Origin: Methylibium rhizosphaerae
GTDB taxonomy: Bacteria; Pseudomonadota; Gammaproteobacteria; Burkholderiales; Burkholderiaceae_C
DNA length: 64,000 nucleotides
Assembly: GCF_006386545.1 (NCBI RefSeq)
Contig: NZ_SWAR01000027.1
Span: forward strand, 1 to 64,000
Direction of reading: 5' to 3'
Shown: one piece after another, positions 42,660 through 56,409 of the stretch
How positions within the stretch are numbered: the first letter of the stretch is position 1
How the letters are laid out: each line of letters starts with the position of its first letter
Translations under genes and position numbers: made by a program
The notes under the pieces: model-generated
Databases searched by the model: none
Told to the model about the DNA's origin: nothing
Seen by the model: only the letters and a program-made list of their open reading frames with translations

Positions 42660-44846
42660 TCAGACCGCGCGGCTGCGGTGGATGAACTCGACCACGCGCC
42701 GCTGGGTGCCCGGGTCGTTGTCGAAGCCGCCGTGCGTGCTGCTGCCCACCGGCGGCCCCGCCTCACCCGGCAACGCGCCGCCCGGCGATGGCCACACGCC
42801 GATGCGCCGCCGCGTGGCGGCGTCGAGCCCGCGCCAGTAGGCATTGAAGAACTTCTCCATGCCCAGGATGGGCCGGGTGGTGCCCGAACGCAGGCCGAAG
42901 TAGTCGGGCTGGCCGAGCACCGGGCGCAGGTCGCCGGACTCGAAGGAATCGGACACGAGGTAGAGCAGCGAGCGGCGGTAGGGTCCGCAGGTCGGGTCGT
43001 CTTCCTCGGCCCGGTCGGTCAGGTGGAACTGCTGGAAGCGCTGGATGTCGCCGCGGTCCAGGTGCGGGCGCACCAGCTCGTCGAAGGTCTCGACGCGCAC
43101 GGCCGGCGCCATGAAGCTCACCGACTCCCATTTCATGACCTGCCGGCCCTCCGGGTCGCGGTGCAGCGCGTCGATCAGGTAGCTGGCCACGATGCTGCCG
43201 GCCGAATGGCCCACCAGGTGCATGCGCACCTTCTTGTTGGCGATGTTGTGCTTGAAGTGCCTGTACAGCAGCACCGCACCCGCCTGGGCGTCGTCGGCCA
43301 CGTGGTCGCGGTAGGTGCTCATGGCCTGCGCGTTCTGCTTCATCTCGCCCCAGAGCTCGGAGCCGGGCCGGGCCAGCGTGCGCTCGAGCCTGCGGTTCCA
43401 CCAGCGCTCCACGCTCTCGCCGAAGCCCACCGAGCGCGGCACGCCGCGTATCGCGTCCTCGAGCCGGTTCATCACCGTGGACAGGAAGTCGGTCTCCCAC
43501 ATCAGGAAGATCGGGAAGACCTGCGCCTCGTAGAGCATCGGGATCCACTCGGCGGCGATGCGGGCCGCGCCCTCCTCGCCCACCAGCCCGCCGTGCGCAT
43601 AGACGCACACGTCGACCACCTCGTTCTGGAGCCCCCAGCGCCTGCGGGCTTCGGCCAGGTGCACGTCGACGATGGCGCGCACGTCGTCGGGCGTGGTGCG
43701 GAAGGTGCCCGCGGGGCTCAGTGCGCCGTTGTTGCCCATGTCGATGATGAAGGGCGACAGCTCGCGGTTGCGCAGCACCTCGCTGGCCGACAGCGAAACG
43801 CGCCCGTCGCGCTCGCGCAGCGAGATGCTGTGCGCGATCTCGCTGTGCTCGCGCGTCACCACCCCCAGCTGCGCCACCCAGCAGTCCATCGCGTTGCGCA
43901 GCCAGTCGTCGTAGGTGAGGATCGCGTAGCCGTGCGAGCCCCAGTCGGTGCCCCAGCTGTTCTGGATCAGGAAGCCGCGCTCGTTGTAGCCGACGATCGC
44001 GAACGCGTGACCGGGGTGTTCGGCGTGGCCGCCCTGCACCGGAATGGACCAGATCCTGTCGTCGAAGGAGGTGGGCCGGGTCTTGCGCCGGTCGGCCTTG
44101 ACGCCGGCGTCCCAGCCGGAATGGCAGCCGCAGCTCGCATACAGGATGCCCACCTCGTTGAGCGCGGCATGCATGTCGATGATGTTCTTCACCTCGATGC
44201 GGTAGTAGGCGCCCAGCGGCCGCGTCACCGCGTCGAACCACCAGTCGTCTTCCACCTTCGGCGCAGCCGCGGGCATCTCCAGCCCGGGAAACAGCTTCGA
44301 CGAGCAGGCGCCGTGCTTGAACCAGCCCTTCAGCGCACCGCGCAGGCTGGAGCCTTCGTCGGCCACCGAGCCGGGGAATTCGTCATAGCGCCGCGCCATC
44401 GAGTACAGCATGTACGGCGAGATCGACGGCTTGCGCTCGCGCCCGGAGCTGCGCAGCAGGTGCTGCACCACCAGCGCCAGCGCAAAGCCGGTGCAGGCCT
44501 TGGTGTCGGCCTGGTTCAGCACCTCGAGGCCGTGCCTCGGGAACAGCTGCAGCTGCGGCGTCACCGAGACGGCCGGTCGGAACGGACGGTCGCGAAAGTC
44601 GATGGAGTCCGGCCGCGCCACCCGCAGGAAGGGGCTCTTCTCGCGCGTGCGCTGGTCGGCTGCCTTCTCGCCCGCCGCCTTGGCCTTGCCGGTTTCCTCG
44701 GCTTCGAGGGCAACCGAGGCGCCAGGCGGCAGCGGCACTGCCGGTCGCCCGGCCCGCGGGCCGGTCACCGCCAGGCCGGTGTCGGACCTGGGTCGCGACT
44801 TTGCGGCCTTCTTGCCGGCCGCACGGGCACTGCTGCTGGTGGCCAT
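42660..44846 (-). CDS. Papain-like C1 peptidase fused to an alpha/beta-hydrolase-like domain
   Basis: 728 aa. Residues 1-75 are basic and Ala/Lys-rich with no signal peptide. Residues 80-335 match C1A (papain) peptidases: Gln112 and Cys118 in NQADTKACTGFA, His280 in GHAFAIVGYNERGFLIQ, and Asn296 in NSWGTDWGSHGYAIL, a complete Cys-His-Asn set plus the oxyanion Gln. A second part (about 410-600) has alpha/beta-hydrolase or lipase-like features: VCVYAHGGLVGEEG and nucleophile elbow LVGHSAGS (Ser548). The catalytic Asp/His of that half could not be assigned with confidence. Domain fusions of this type are uncommon; the function and substrate are unknown. It may process a partner protein or peptide in the cytoplasm. 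No obvious operon partner. Confidence 0.82.
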   Translation of the reverse strand: MATSSSARAAGKKAAKSRPRSDTGLAVTGPRAGRPAVPLPPGASVALEAEETGKAKAAGEKAADQRTREKSPFLRVARPDSIDFRDRPFRPAVSVTPQLQLFPRHGLEVLNQADTKACTGFALALVVQHLLRSSGRERKPSISPYMLYSMARRYDEFPGSVADEGSSLRGALKGWFKHGACSSKLFPGLEMPAAAPKVEDDWWFDAVTRPLGAYYRIEVKNIIDMHAALNEVGILYASCGCHSGWDAGVKADRRKTRPTSFDDRIWSIPVQGGHAEHPGHAFAIVGYNERGFLIQNSWGTDWGSHGYAILTYDDWLRNAMDCWVAQLGVVTREHSEIAHSISLRERDGRVSLSASEVLRNRELSPFIIDMGNNGALSPAGTFRTTPDDVRAIVDVHLAEARRRWGLQNEVVDVCVYAHGGLVGEEGAARIAAEWIPMLYEAQVFPIFLMWETDFLSTVMNRLEDAIRGVPRSVGFGESVERWWNRRLERTLARPGSELWGEMKQNAQAMSTYRDHVADDAQAGAVLLYRHFKHNIANKKVRMHLVGHSAGSIVASYLIDALHRDPEGRQVMKWESVSFMAPAVRVETFDELVRPHLDRGDIQRFQQFHLTDRAEEDDPTCGPYRRSLLYLVSDSFESGDLRPVLGQPDYFGLRSGTTRPILGMEKFFNAYWRGLDAATRRRIGVWPSPGGALPGEAGPPVGSSTHGGFDNDPGTQRRVVEFIHRSRAV

Positions 44847-44927
44847 GCCGTCCTCCTCGCTGCGCGATGGGCGGCATGGTTCAACGCGCGCACGGCGCGG
44901 TCAACCCCCAATGAGTGGAGGCCGCTC

Positions 44928-47777
44928 CTACGCGCCTGCGCGCTGCAGCTTGGCTCCGAGTGCTTCGCTGAGCGAATCGGCGCTGTCCTGCAGGTGGGCG
45001 CGCGCCTCGGTGCTGAGGCCCGGGCGGCCCGAGGCCGCGTTGATGCGCGCCAGCAGGGCACGGGCTTCATGCCGCAGCAGGCTGCGCGCGTCGGCACGGG
45101 TCAGTGCACCGGGGCGCAGCAGCAGGCCGCTCAGCCGGTTGAGGTGCTCGCGCTGCAGCTCGCGGCGCAGCGCGGGGATGTCGGCGCCGCCGGCCAGCTC
45201 GCTCCAGATGTCCTTGCTCAGGCGGCCGTACAGCTCCGAAAGCGGGAAGGCATCGCCGCGGCGGGTCGCCTTGGCTTCGCTGTCGAGCAGGCGCACCGCC
45301 AGGCCGTCGCTCATCAGCTGGCCGAGCAGCGTGCGCTGCATGTCGATCACCAGCTGCGACGGCGAGAAGTCGGTCGCCACCGCCAGCTCCCCTGCGAACA
45401 CCGCGTCGGTGCGCTCCAGGTAGTCGGGCGCCAGGCGGCGCTGCAGCGAGGGCGACACCTTCAGGCTGTCGGCCGCGAGGAGGCCGCGGGCCAGCACGTC
45501 GAGCGCTTCGCGCTGCGTGGCGGCCGGCACCGGCGCCAGCGGGTCGCGGCCGCTGCCGGGGAAGTCGCGCAGCGTGCGCACGCCGCCGATCTGGCGCGTC
45601 AGCACGCCGGCCGCACGGGCCACGTCGCGCAGCGCATAGCTCACCGAGCGGCGCAGCACCGAGTAGTCCTCCTGCGGACGCAGCTCACGCTTTTCCTGGC
45701 GCGCCAGCAGGTCGCGGGCGATGTCGAAGCGCTTCTTCGCAAAGCCCAGCACGTCGGCGCCCAGGTCGAAGTGGATGGCCTCGGGATCGACGCCAAGGAA
45801 GTTGTCCTCGTCAGTGCCGTAGGCCAGCAGCGGCTCGGCGCTGCGCCCGGCAATGCGCTTGAGCTCGGCCTCCTCCTTTGCCGGATCGATCGGCTTGTAG
45901 GCGTATTCGATGGCCCAGTAGTCGTAGGGGCCGAGGGTGAGCTGCGAGGCGGTGCCGGCCTTTTCGCCGGGGCGCGGCAGGTTGAACGGCGCGTATTCCA
46001 TCACCGAGCCGGTGATGCCGTGCTCGCGGGTGAAGGCCTCGTCGGCCAGCTGCTGCTCGGTGTACACGCGGGAGGCACGGAAGTTGTGGCGCAGGCCCAG
46101 CGTGTGGCCCACCTCGTGCATGGTCGTGTCCTTCAGGTAGTCGAGCACGAACTGCTGCGCCAGCGGGCTGTCGGGTGCCAGCTCGCCGCGTGCGGCCAGC
46201 ACGTCGAGCAGGTAGCCCAGCTGCTCGGCGGCATGGTCGGCATACAGGCAGCTGCGCGCGTCATGCGCATGCCCGGCCTGCTGCGGCGAATGTGCATCGG
46301 CGGCAGCGGCCTGCGGCAGCTGCATCAGCGAGGGCCAGTCGGTCGCCACGCGGCCCAGGATCTGGGAGCGCACCGCCCGCACCGTGCGCGAAGACAGGCT
46401 CTCGAAGCCGATGTCCGCATCGAGGATCTCGCCGCTGCGGGGATCCACATGGCTCGGGCCGATGGCACCGAACTGCGGGTTCGCGTTGGTCATCCAGCGG
46501 ATCGAGGCCACGTCGGCATCCAGCGTGTCGAAGTCGGCGTCGTCAGGCTGGACCTTCACGACCACAGCGTTCTTGAAGCCGACCTTTGCGAACGCCTTGT
46601 TCCACTCCAGCACGCCGGCCGTCATGGCCTCGCGATACTTCTCGGGCACGGTACGGTCGAGCCAGAAGGTGATCGGCTTGACCGGCTCGGAGATGTCGGC
46701 CTGCGGGTCCTTCTTTTCCAGCCGCCAGCGGTTCACGAAACGCTGCACCGGCGTGCGGGCGAGGTCGTTGCCGAAGTCCTGGGTGTTGGTGGTGAAGTAG
46801 CCCACCCGCGGATCGGCGGCGCGCGGCGTCATCGGCACGTCGGGCAGCTTGACCAGCGAGTAGTGCAGCTGGAAGAACATGCTGCGCGCATCAGGCAGCG
46901 TGCGCGGTGTCGAGGGGCCGGTGGTGCCGGGCGCCGGGCTGGCCAGCGGCAGCGCGATCGACGAGGTGGCGTAGTGGTTCTGCGTCTCGAACACCACCGA
47001 GTCGGCCTTGCCGCGCACCTTCAGGATGGCCGAATGCCGGCTGTCGAAGCCGTAGTTCTGCCGGTAGGTGCGGGCCAGCCACTGGCCGATGCCGAGCATG
47101 TCGCTCACGAACAGGCCATTGGCCTCGATGAGGATGGACTTGCGCTCGGGGTGCGGCTGGCTGGCCACCGTGGCGCTGCCCAGCAGGCTGGGCGAAAACG
47201 CCGCGCTGACCGCGCGCCCCTCGGGCGTGCCCGCCTTGGCCACGAAGCCCGCATTGCGCGCGATGAGCTGCACCTGGTTGTGGATGCGGCGGAACTCGAC
47301 CAGCTGCTCTTCGGTGGCCGCCGCGCGCATCGACATGCTGCCGCCGTACAGCCCGTTCTCGCCGATGCCGCTGGCCAGCTTGGGCGACAGCAGGAAGGGC
47401 TTGCCCAGGTCTTCGGCCTTCAGTTCGATCCAGACCTTTTCATCCTTCTGCCACAGCGTGAACAGGCCGTCGACCTTCTTCGCGTCCCGCACGACGGTGG
47501 CAAAGGCCGGCGGCGAACCGGGCGGCAGCGGTGCCGCCGGGCCGGCAGCGGTCGACGGGGCCGATGCCGCGCCGGCCGGTGCGGCCGCTGCGGCGGCGCC
47601 ATTGCCGGCACCGGCAGCGGCGGCCTGCGAACCGCCCAGGTGCGTGGGTGGCACCGAAGCGGGCGGCGACGCCTGCTGCGTGGTGGCGCAGCCGGCCAGC
47701 AGCACGGTGCCGAGGGCGATGGAGACGGGCGAAAGCGGGAACGAAACAAGGCGCGAAAGCGCAGCACGCGGATTCAT
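44928..47777 (-). CDS. Zinc-dependent metalloprotease, DUF5117/DUF4953-type lipoprotein
   Basis: 949 aa with a lipoprotein signal (LLAGC, Cys about 30). The catalytic region contains the extended zinc motif HEVGHTLGLRHNF (about 553-565), characteristic of metzincin-like proteases, preceded by text such as DPRSGEILDADIGFES and TEYAYKPI-like segments (here IEYAYKPIDP). The N-terminal half, PFLLSPKLASGIGENGLYGG and SPSLLGSATVASQP, fits the DUF5117/DUF5118 pair seen in this large family. The protease is probably on the periplasmic side of a membrane. Its role in the cell is not established. Pro/Ala-rich residues 31-85 form a linker after the lipid anchor. Confidence 0.88.
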   Translation of the reverse strand: MNPRAALSRLVSFPLSPVSIALGTVLLAGCATTQQASPPASVPPTHLGGSQAAAAGAGNGAAAAAAPAGAASAPSTAAGPAAPLPPGSPPAFATVVRDAKKVDGLFTLWQKDEKVWIELKAEDLGKPFLLSPKLASGIGENGLYGGSMSMRAAATEEQLVEFRRIHNQVQLIARNAGFVAKAGTPEGRAVSAAFSPSLLGSATVASQPHPERKSILIEANGLFVSDMLGIGQWLARTYRQNYGFDSRHSAILKVRGKADSVVFETQNHYATSSIALPLASPAPGTTGPSTPRTLPDARSMFFQLHYSLVKLPDVPMTPRAADPRVGYFTTNTQDFGNDLARTPVQRFVNRWRLEKKDPQADISEPVKPITFWLDRTVPEKYREAMTAGVLEWNKAFAKVGFKNAVVVKVQPDDADFDTLDADVASIRWMTNANPQFGAIGPSHVDPRSGEILDADIGFESLSSRTVRAVRSQILGRVATDWPSLMQLPQAAAADAHSPQQAGHAHDARSCLYADHAAEQLGYLLDVLAARGELAPDSPLAQQFVLDYLKDTTMHEVGHTLGLRHNFRASRVYTEQQLADEAFTREHGITGSVMEYAPFNLPRPGEKAGTASQLTLGPYDYWAIEYAYKPIDPAKEEAELKRIAGRSAEPLLAYGTDEDNFLGVDPEAIHFDLGADVLGFAKKRFDIARDLLARQEKRELRPQEDYSVLRRSVSYALRDVARAAGVLTRQIGGVRTLRDFPGSGRDPLAPVPAATQREALDVLARGLLAADSLKVSPSLQRRLAPDYLERTDAVFAGELAVATDFSPSQLVIDMQRTLLGQLMSDGLAVRLLDSEAKATRRGDAFPLSELYGRLSKDIWSELAGGADIPALRRELQREHLNRLSGLLLRPGALTRADARSLLRHEARALLARINAASGRPGLSTEARAHLQDSADSLSEALGAKLQRAGA

Positions 47778-47980
47778 GGTCGAAGACGGCCCTTCTGGAA
47801 CGGCACCAGCCCGTGAAAGCAGGCTTTGCGCCAGGCAACGGCAGGCCGCTGTCGCCGCCCCCGCTGTGACCCGTCAATGGTGTCGGAAAGCGGGCAAAGG
47901 TTTCATCGGTAAACACCCCGGACCGCGTGCAGATGTCGCGGGGCCGCGAACCGTTGCAAGTGTGAACGGCGGCGCAAAAG

Positions 47981-48007
47981 AAAAAGGGAGGCGAAGGCCT
48001 CCCTTTT
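47981..48007 (-). terminator. Rho-independent terminator of ettA
   Basis: Stem GGGAGGC/GCCTCCC with a 4-nt loop at 47986-48003. On the minus strand the stem is followed by TTTTTCTTTT and preceded by AAAA, a classic intrinsic terminator 40-70 bp past the ettA stop. Confidence 0.88.
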
Positions 48008-48049
48008 CGGTGGATGGCCGCCCTGCCGGCGGCTCAACCGGTCATCACT

Positions 48050-49714
<1,665 letters not shown>

Positions 49715-49861
49715 GTGCGAGCTCTGGGTAGGAAACGGGAGGGGCGGCGTTTCCGGCCTGGGGAGCCGGACCGGGCCGGCAGGGGCCGGTTGCCGCAAGA
49801 TGGGGCCGATTATCGCCCCTGCGCCGATCGGCCGCTTCCGGCGCGGCCTCGAGCCGGCGCG

Positions 49862-52387
<2,526 letters not shown>

Positions 52388-52400
52388 GCGTCCGGCCGCC

Positions 52401-53501
52401 TCAGCGCAGCTCGATGCCCAGCGCCGGGCCGAGCGTCTGCTGCCAGACCTGGGCGCATTGCGGGCCGCAGCGCCGCGCCCAGCGCGGCAGCACGGTGTTG
52501 ACCAGGATCTCGCGGCGCAGGCGCTGGTCGGCCGGCGAATCGGGCACTTCCTTCATGCGGCCGACGCGGCCGGTGCGGCAGGAGCTGGTGCCGGTGTTGC
52601 AGGCCACGCCTTCGCCCGTCTCGTGTCCGGCTTCGGCCCAGATGGCCTGCTCCAGCCGGGGCAGTTCCCGGCGCAGCAGCGCCTGCACGTCCTGCGGCAG
52701 CGCCTCCCATGCTGCCCCGTTGGCCACGAAGGCGGCCAGGCCCCAGTTGATGGGAGCGGAATGGATGTGGGTCGTGACTTCGTGCAGGCCGATGGTGTTG
52801 CCCGACATCGTGCCGGTGATGGCGCAGTCGAGATTGCCGCTGCGCACGCTGGCCACGATCTCGGCAAAGCCGGTGGGCACCGGCACCGCGCCCAGCGCCT
52901 CCATCAGGTCGGCCTGGGACGGGCTGGAGGTGCGCACGCGCCGCTTCGCCAGGTCCGCCAGGCCGGCCAGCGGCTTGCTGCAGAAGATCACCTGCGCCGG
53001 ATAGGCATACAGCGCCAGCAGCTCGATGCCGTAGCGTTCGCGCAGCATCTTCTGCAGGTAGGGCCGGAACGCGGCGACGCTGCGGCGGCTGGAGTCGATG
53101 CTGGGGTTCAAGCCCGCCAGGTCGGGCGCAGCGAGTTCGGGGTCCTGGGTGGCGCTCACGCTCAGCAGCGCCGTGCCGAACGGCACCGCGCCCAGCTGCA
53201 CCAGCCGCAGCATCTCCTGGCCGCGGATGCCGGCGCGGTCGAATGGCACCACTTCGGCGCTGGCCCGCCCGCCGGTCATGCGCGACAGCTCGCGCGACCA
53301 GAAGGGCTCCTCGTGGCGGGTGTACTGGTGCAGGCCTGCCAGCCCGCCCACGATGCGCAGGCGCACCGCGGGCTCGGCAGCGGCTGCGCTGGCGGGCATG
53401 GCCAGCAGCGGCAGCAGCGCGGCGCACAGCAGCCCGAGCAGTCGGGCCACGAGCCGCCCGCCTGCCGCGCGCGCGTCTGCGCCCCGTTTGGGGTATGGCA
53501 T
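52401..53501 (-). CDS. TRAP-type solute-binding protein (DctP family)
   Basis: 366 aa from ATG 53501, chosen because GAGGA lies at suitable spacing; an ATG 12 bp upstream is possible. The signal peptide is a hydrophobic [20 protein letters not shown] with cleavage near ASA. The mature protein has DctP-family features: [33 protein letters not shown], and the G-x-L-D-C-A-I motif [13 protein letters not shown]. No DctQ/DctM permease is adjacent; the next gene, 13 bp downstream, is a hybrid histidine kinase with a periplasmic sensor. This suggests that the ligand-loaded protein may signal through that kinase. Ligand unknown. Confidence 0.85.
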   Translation of the reverse strand: MPYPKRGADARAAGGRLVARLLGLLCAALLPLLAMPASAAAAEPAVRLRIVGGLAGLHQYTRHEEPFWSRELSRMTGGRASAEVVPFDRAGIRGQEMLRLVQLGAVPFGTALLSVSATQDPELAAPDLAGLNPSIDSSRRSVAAFRPYLQKMLRERYGIELLALYAYPAQVIFCSKPLAGLADLAKRRVRTSSPSQADLMEALGAVPVPTGFAEIVASVRSGNLDCAITGTMSGNTIGLHEVTTHIHSAPINWGLAAFVANGAAWEALPQDVQALLRRELPRLEQAIWAEAGHETGEGVACNTGTSSCRTGRVGRMKEVPDSPADQRLRREILVNTVLPRWARRCGPQCAQVWQQTLGPALGIELR

Positions 53502-53747
53502 GTCGTTCCTCATGTTGTTGGCCGGTGCCCCCCTCCTGCATGGCGAACGACACACGGGCGCTCGCGCAAGGGGGTCTTGCGTCAACGGGTTATCGACAGG
53601 AACCGACCCGCATTGAGCCCGCCCCGGGGAAAGCGGCGCTTTTCGGCCTTTTTGATCTGTTACGAAGCGACCCAAAACCGCGCACGGCCCGCGGATTGCC
53701 GGTACGCCTACAGAGTTTTCAGCGCTGCTTTGCTACCTTTGTCCGCC

Positions 53748-54491
53748 ATGCAAAACCTCGATGCCCCGGCGATCGACGCGGGCTGCGCACTGTTCGTCGA
53801 CTTCGACGGCACCCTGGCGGACCTCGCGCCGCGCCCCGATGCGGTGGCGCTGCTCCCCGGCCTCACCGACACCCTGAAGGCCCTGCACCGGCGCCTGGAC
53901 GGCGCACTGGCAGTGGTGTCAGGCCGGCCGATCGAGCAGCTCGACCGCCTGCTGGCGCCCCTGATGCTGCCCTGCGCCGGCGTGCACGGCGCCGAAAGGC
54001 GGCAGGCCAGCGGCGAGGTGGTGCGCCTCGAAACCGCGCTCGAAGGCGTGCTCGAAACCCTGGCCGGCCAGGCCGAGGCACTGGCCGCCCAGCACCCCGG
54101 CCTGCTGGTGGAGCGCAAGCCCGGCGCGGTGGCCCTGCACTACCGGCTGGCCCCGGCCTTCGAGGCCGCCTGCTTCGCCTTGATGGAAAGAACCGTCTCG
54201 CAGCATCCGGGCCTCAACCTGCTGCATGGCAAGCAGGTGGTGGAAGCCAAGCCGATGGGCGCGAGCAAGGGCCACGCCATCGAAGCCTTCATGGCCGAGA
54301 CCCCTTTCGCCGGACGCCGCCCGCTGTTCGCCGGCGACGACGTGACCGACGAAGCCGGCTTTGCGGCCGCGCAGCGCCTGGGCGGCTGCGGCATCAAGGT
54401 GGGCGAAGGCAGCACGCTGGCGCGCTGGCGGCTGCCGCATCCGGCAGCGCTGCGCCACTGGCTGCAGCACGCGGCCGTCGCGCTGGCCTGA
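53748..54491 (+). CDS. otsB: Trehalose-6-phosphate phosphatase
   Basis: 247 aa HAD-superfamily enzyme that dephosphorylates trehalose 6-phosphate to trehalose, the last step of osmoprotectant synthesis. Motif I is FVDFDGTLADLAPRPD (nucleophile Asp18, acid/base Asp20), motif II-type VVSGRPI, the substrate-cap segment VVEAKPMGASKG with its catalytic Lys, and motif IV GDDVTDEAGF. First gene of the cluster otsB-GH15-otsA. The 246-bp upstream gap contains no other gene and should hold the operon promoter. Confidence 0.94.
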   Translation: MQNLDAPAIDAGCALFVDFDGTLADLAPRPDAVALLPGLTDTLKALHRRLDGALAVVSGRPIEQLDRLLAPLMLPCAGVHGAERRQASGEVVRLETALEGVLETLAGQAEALAAQHPGLLVERKPGAVALHYRLAPAFEAACFALMERTVSQHPGLNLLHGKQVVEAKPMGASKGHAIEAFMAETPFAGRRPLFAGDDVTDEAGFAAAQRLGGCGIKVGEGSTLARWRLPHPAALRHWLQHAAVALA

Positions 54492-54559
54492 CGACCGGCC
54501 GGGGCCCACGCGAAGCCAGCAAGCGAACGAACGAACAACATCCCTTCGAGGAGGACGCC

Positions 54560-56377
54560 ATGGACAACAACGTCGAAAGCACCACCCCCTTGCCCACGAC
54601 CTCGTCGCTCGAGGTCGGCGTGATCGGCAACTGCGGCTTCTCGGCCCTGGTGGACCGATACGCACGGGTGGTGTGGTGCTGCCTGCCGCGCTTCGACGGC
54701 GACCCGGTGTTCAACGCGCTGCTCGACCCCACCGCCAACGGCAGCCTGTGGAGCATCGAGCTAGAGGAGTTCAGCCACAGCGAGCAGGAGTACCAGGTCA
54801 ACACCGCCATCCTGCACACGCGGCTATACGACAAGCGGGGCCAGGGCGTCGAAGTGACCGACTTCGCGCCCCGCTTCCTGAGCCGCGACCGCATGTTCCG
54901 GCCGGTGCAGCTGATCCGCCGCATCCGGCCGATCGCCGGCACGCCGCGCCTGCGGGTGCGGCTGCGGCCCAAGTTCGAATGGGGCCTGCACACGCCCACC
55001 ATCACCCAGGGCAGCCATCACATCCGCTACGTGGGCGCCACGCAGACGCTGCGGCTCACCAGCGACGCGCCCTTGAACTACGTGCTGGCCGAGACGCCCT
55101 TCGTCGCCGACCGGCCGATGAACTTCATCCTCGGGCCCGACGAGACGCTGATGGGCGGCATTGCCGACACCGCCCGCAGCTTCGAACTCGAGACCGGCGC
55201 CTACTGGCGCACCTGGACCCGGCGGCTGGCCGTGCCGCTCGAATGGCAGGACGCGGTGATCCGCGCCGCCATCACGCTCAAGCTTTCGCTGTTCGAGGAC
55301 ACCGGCGCCATCATCGCCGCCATGACCACCAGCGTGCCCGAAGCCCCGGGCAGCGCGCGCAACTGGGACTACCGCTACTGCTGGCTGCGCGACGCCTTCT
55401 TCGTGGTGCGCGCGCTCAACAGCCTGAGCGAGGTCGGCACGATGGAGGACTACCTGCGCTGGCTCACCAACGTGGTGGCCGTCATGCGCGAGGGACACAT
55501 CCAGCCGCTGTACGGCATCGGCCTCGAGGACAAGCTGACCGAAAGCTTCGTCGAGCACCTGCCGGGCTACCGCGGCCAGGGCCCGGTGCGGGTGGGCAAC
55601 CAGGCCTGCGAGCACTTCCAGCACGACGTGTACGGGAACATCGTGCTGGGCGCGGCGCAAGCCTTCCATGACCGGCGCCTGTTCCGCCGCGCCGGGCTCA
55701 CCGAGTTCCACCACCTCGAAGCGGTGGGCGAGCAGGCCATCCGCGTACACGACAAGCCCGATGCCGGCATGTGGGAGCTGCGCACCCGCGCGCGCATCCA
55801 CACCTCGTCGGTGCTGATGAGCTGGGCCGCCTGCGACCGGCTGGGCAAGATCGCCACCAAGCTCGGGCTGCCCGACCGCGCCGCCTACTGGCATGGCCAT
55901 GCCAACCACATGCGCGAGCGCGTGCTGAAGGAAGCGTGGAACGAAAGGCGCCAGGCCTTCGCCGAGAGCTTCGGCGGACAGGATCTCGATGCCAGCGTGC
56001 TGCTGATGGCCGAGGTCGGCTTCATCGACCCGAAGGATCCGCGGTTCGTGTCGACGGTCGATGCGCTGGAGAAGCACCTGTGCGACGGCCCCTTCATGCG
56101 CCGCTACGAAGCGCCCGACGATTTCGGCCGGCCGGAGGTCGCCTTCAACGTGTGCAGCTTCTGGCACATCGACGCGCTCTCGCGCATCGGCCGCAAGCAG
56201 CAGGCACGCGAGGTGTTCGAGGCCATGCTCAAGGCCCGCAACCACCTGGGCCTGCTGTCGGAAGACACCCACCCGGTCACCGGCGAGATGTGGGGCAACT
56301 TCCCGCAGACCTATTCGATGGTCGGCCTCATCAACGGCGCGGTGCGGCTGTCGGCACCGTGGGACACCGCCATCTAG
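54560..56377 (+). CDS. Glycoside hydrolase family 15-like protein (trehalose cluster)
   Basis: 605 aa. N-terminal beta-sandwich (about 18-240: LEVGVIGNCGFSALVDRYAR, VVWCCLPRFDGDPVF) plus a C-terminal (alpha/alpha)6 barrel (about 250-600: NWDYRYCWLRDAFFVVRALN, QPLYGIGLEDKLTE, YDVYGNIV-like HDVYGNIVLGAA and GEMWGNFPQTYSMVGLINGA), the arrangement of bacterial GH15 glucoamylase/trehalase proteins. GAGGAGG precedes ATG 54560. It sits between otsB and otsA, as it does in many Burkholderiales, so a trehalose or maltodextrin-related activity is likely: trehalase, a glucoamylase or a regulator of flux. The substrate is inferred from context only. No signal peptide, so cytoplasmic. Confidence 0.88.
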   Translation: MDNNVESTTPLPTTSSLEVGVIGNCGFSALVDRYARVVWCCLPRFDGDPVFNALLDPTANGSLWSIELEEFSHSEQEYQVNTAILHTRLYDKRGQGVEVTDFAPRFLSRDRMFRPVQLIRRIRPIAGTPRLRVRLRPKFEWGLHTPTITQGSHHIRYVGATQTLRLTSDAPLNYVLAETPFVADRPMNFILGPDETLMGGIADTARSFELETGAYWRTWTRRLAVPLEWQDAVIRAAITLKLSLFEDTGAIIAAMTTSVPEAPGSARNWDYRYCWLRDAFFVVRALNSLSEVGTMEDYLRWLTNVVAVMREGHIQPLYGIGLEDKLTESFVEHLPGYRGQGPVRVGNQACEHFQHDVYGNIVLGAAQAFHDRRLFRRAGLTEFHHLEAVGEQAIRVHDKPDAGMWELRTRARIHTSSVLMSWAACDRLGKIATKLGLPDRAAYWHGHANHMRERVLKEAWNERRQAFAESFGGQDLDASVLLMAEVGFIDPKDPRFVSTVDALEKHLCDGPFMRRYEAPDDFGRPEVAFNVCSFWHIDALSRIGRKQQAREVFEAMLKARNHLGLLSEDTHPVTGEMWGNFPQTYSMVGLINGAVRLSAPWDTAI

Positions 56378-56409
56378 CCATCCAGCCACACACGAAAGGA
56401 ATCGCCAGC

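Noticed and set aside
42678-47816. A 1712-aa open frame on the plus strand, antisense to the papain-hydrolase and metalloprotease genes
   Set aside because: High GC makes long antisense frames common. Its text is Arg/Ala/Val/Gln/His-rich without domain motifs, whereas both minus-strand genes show complete catalytic motifs.
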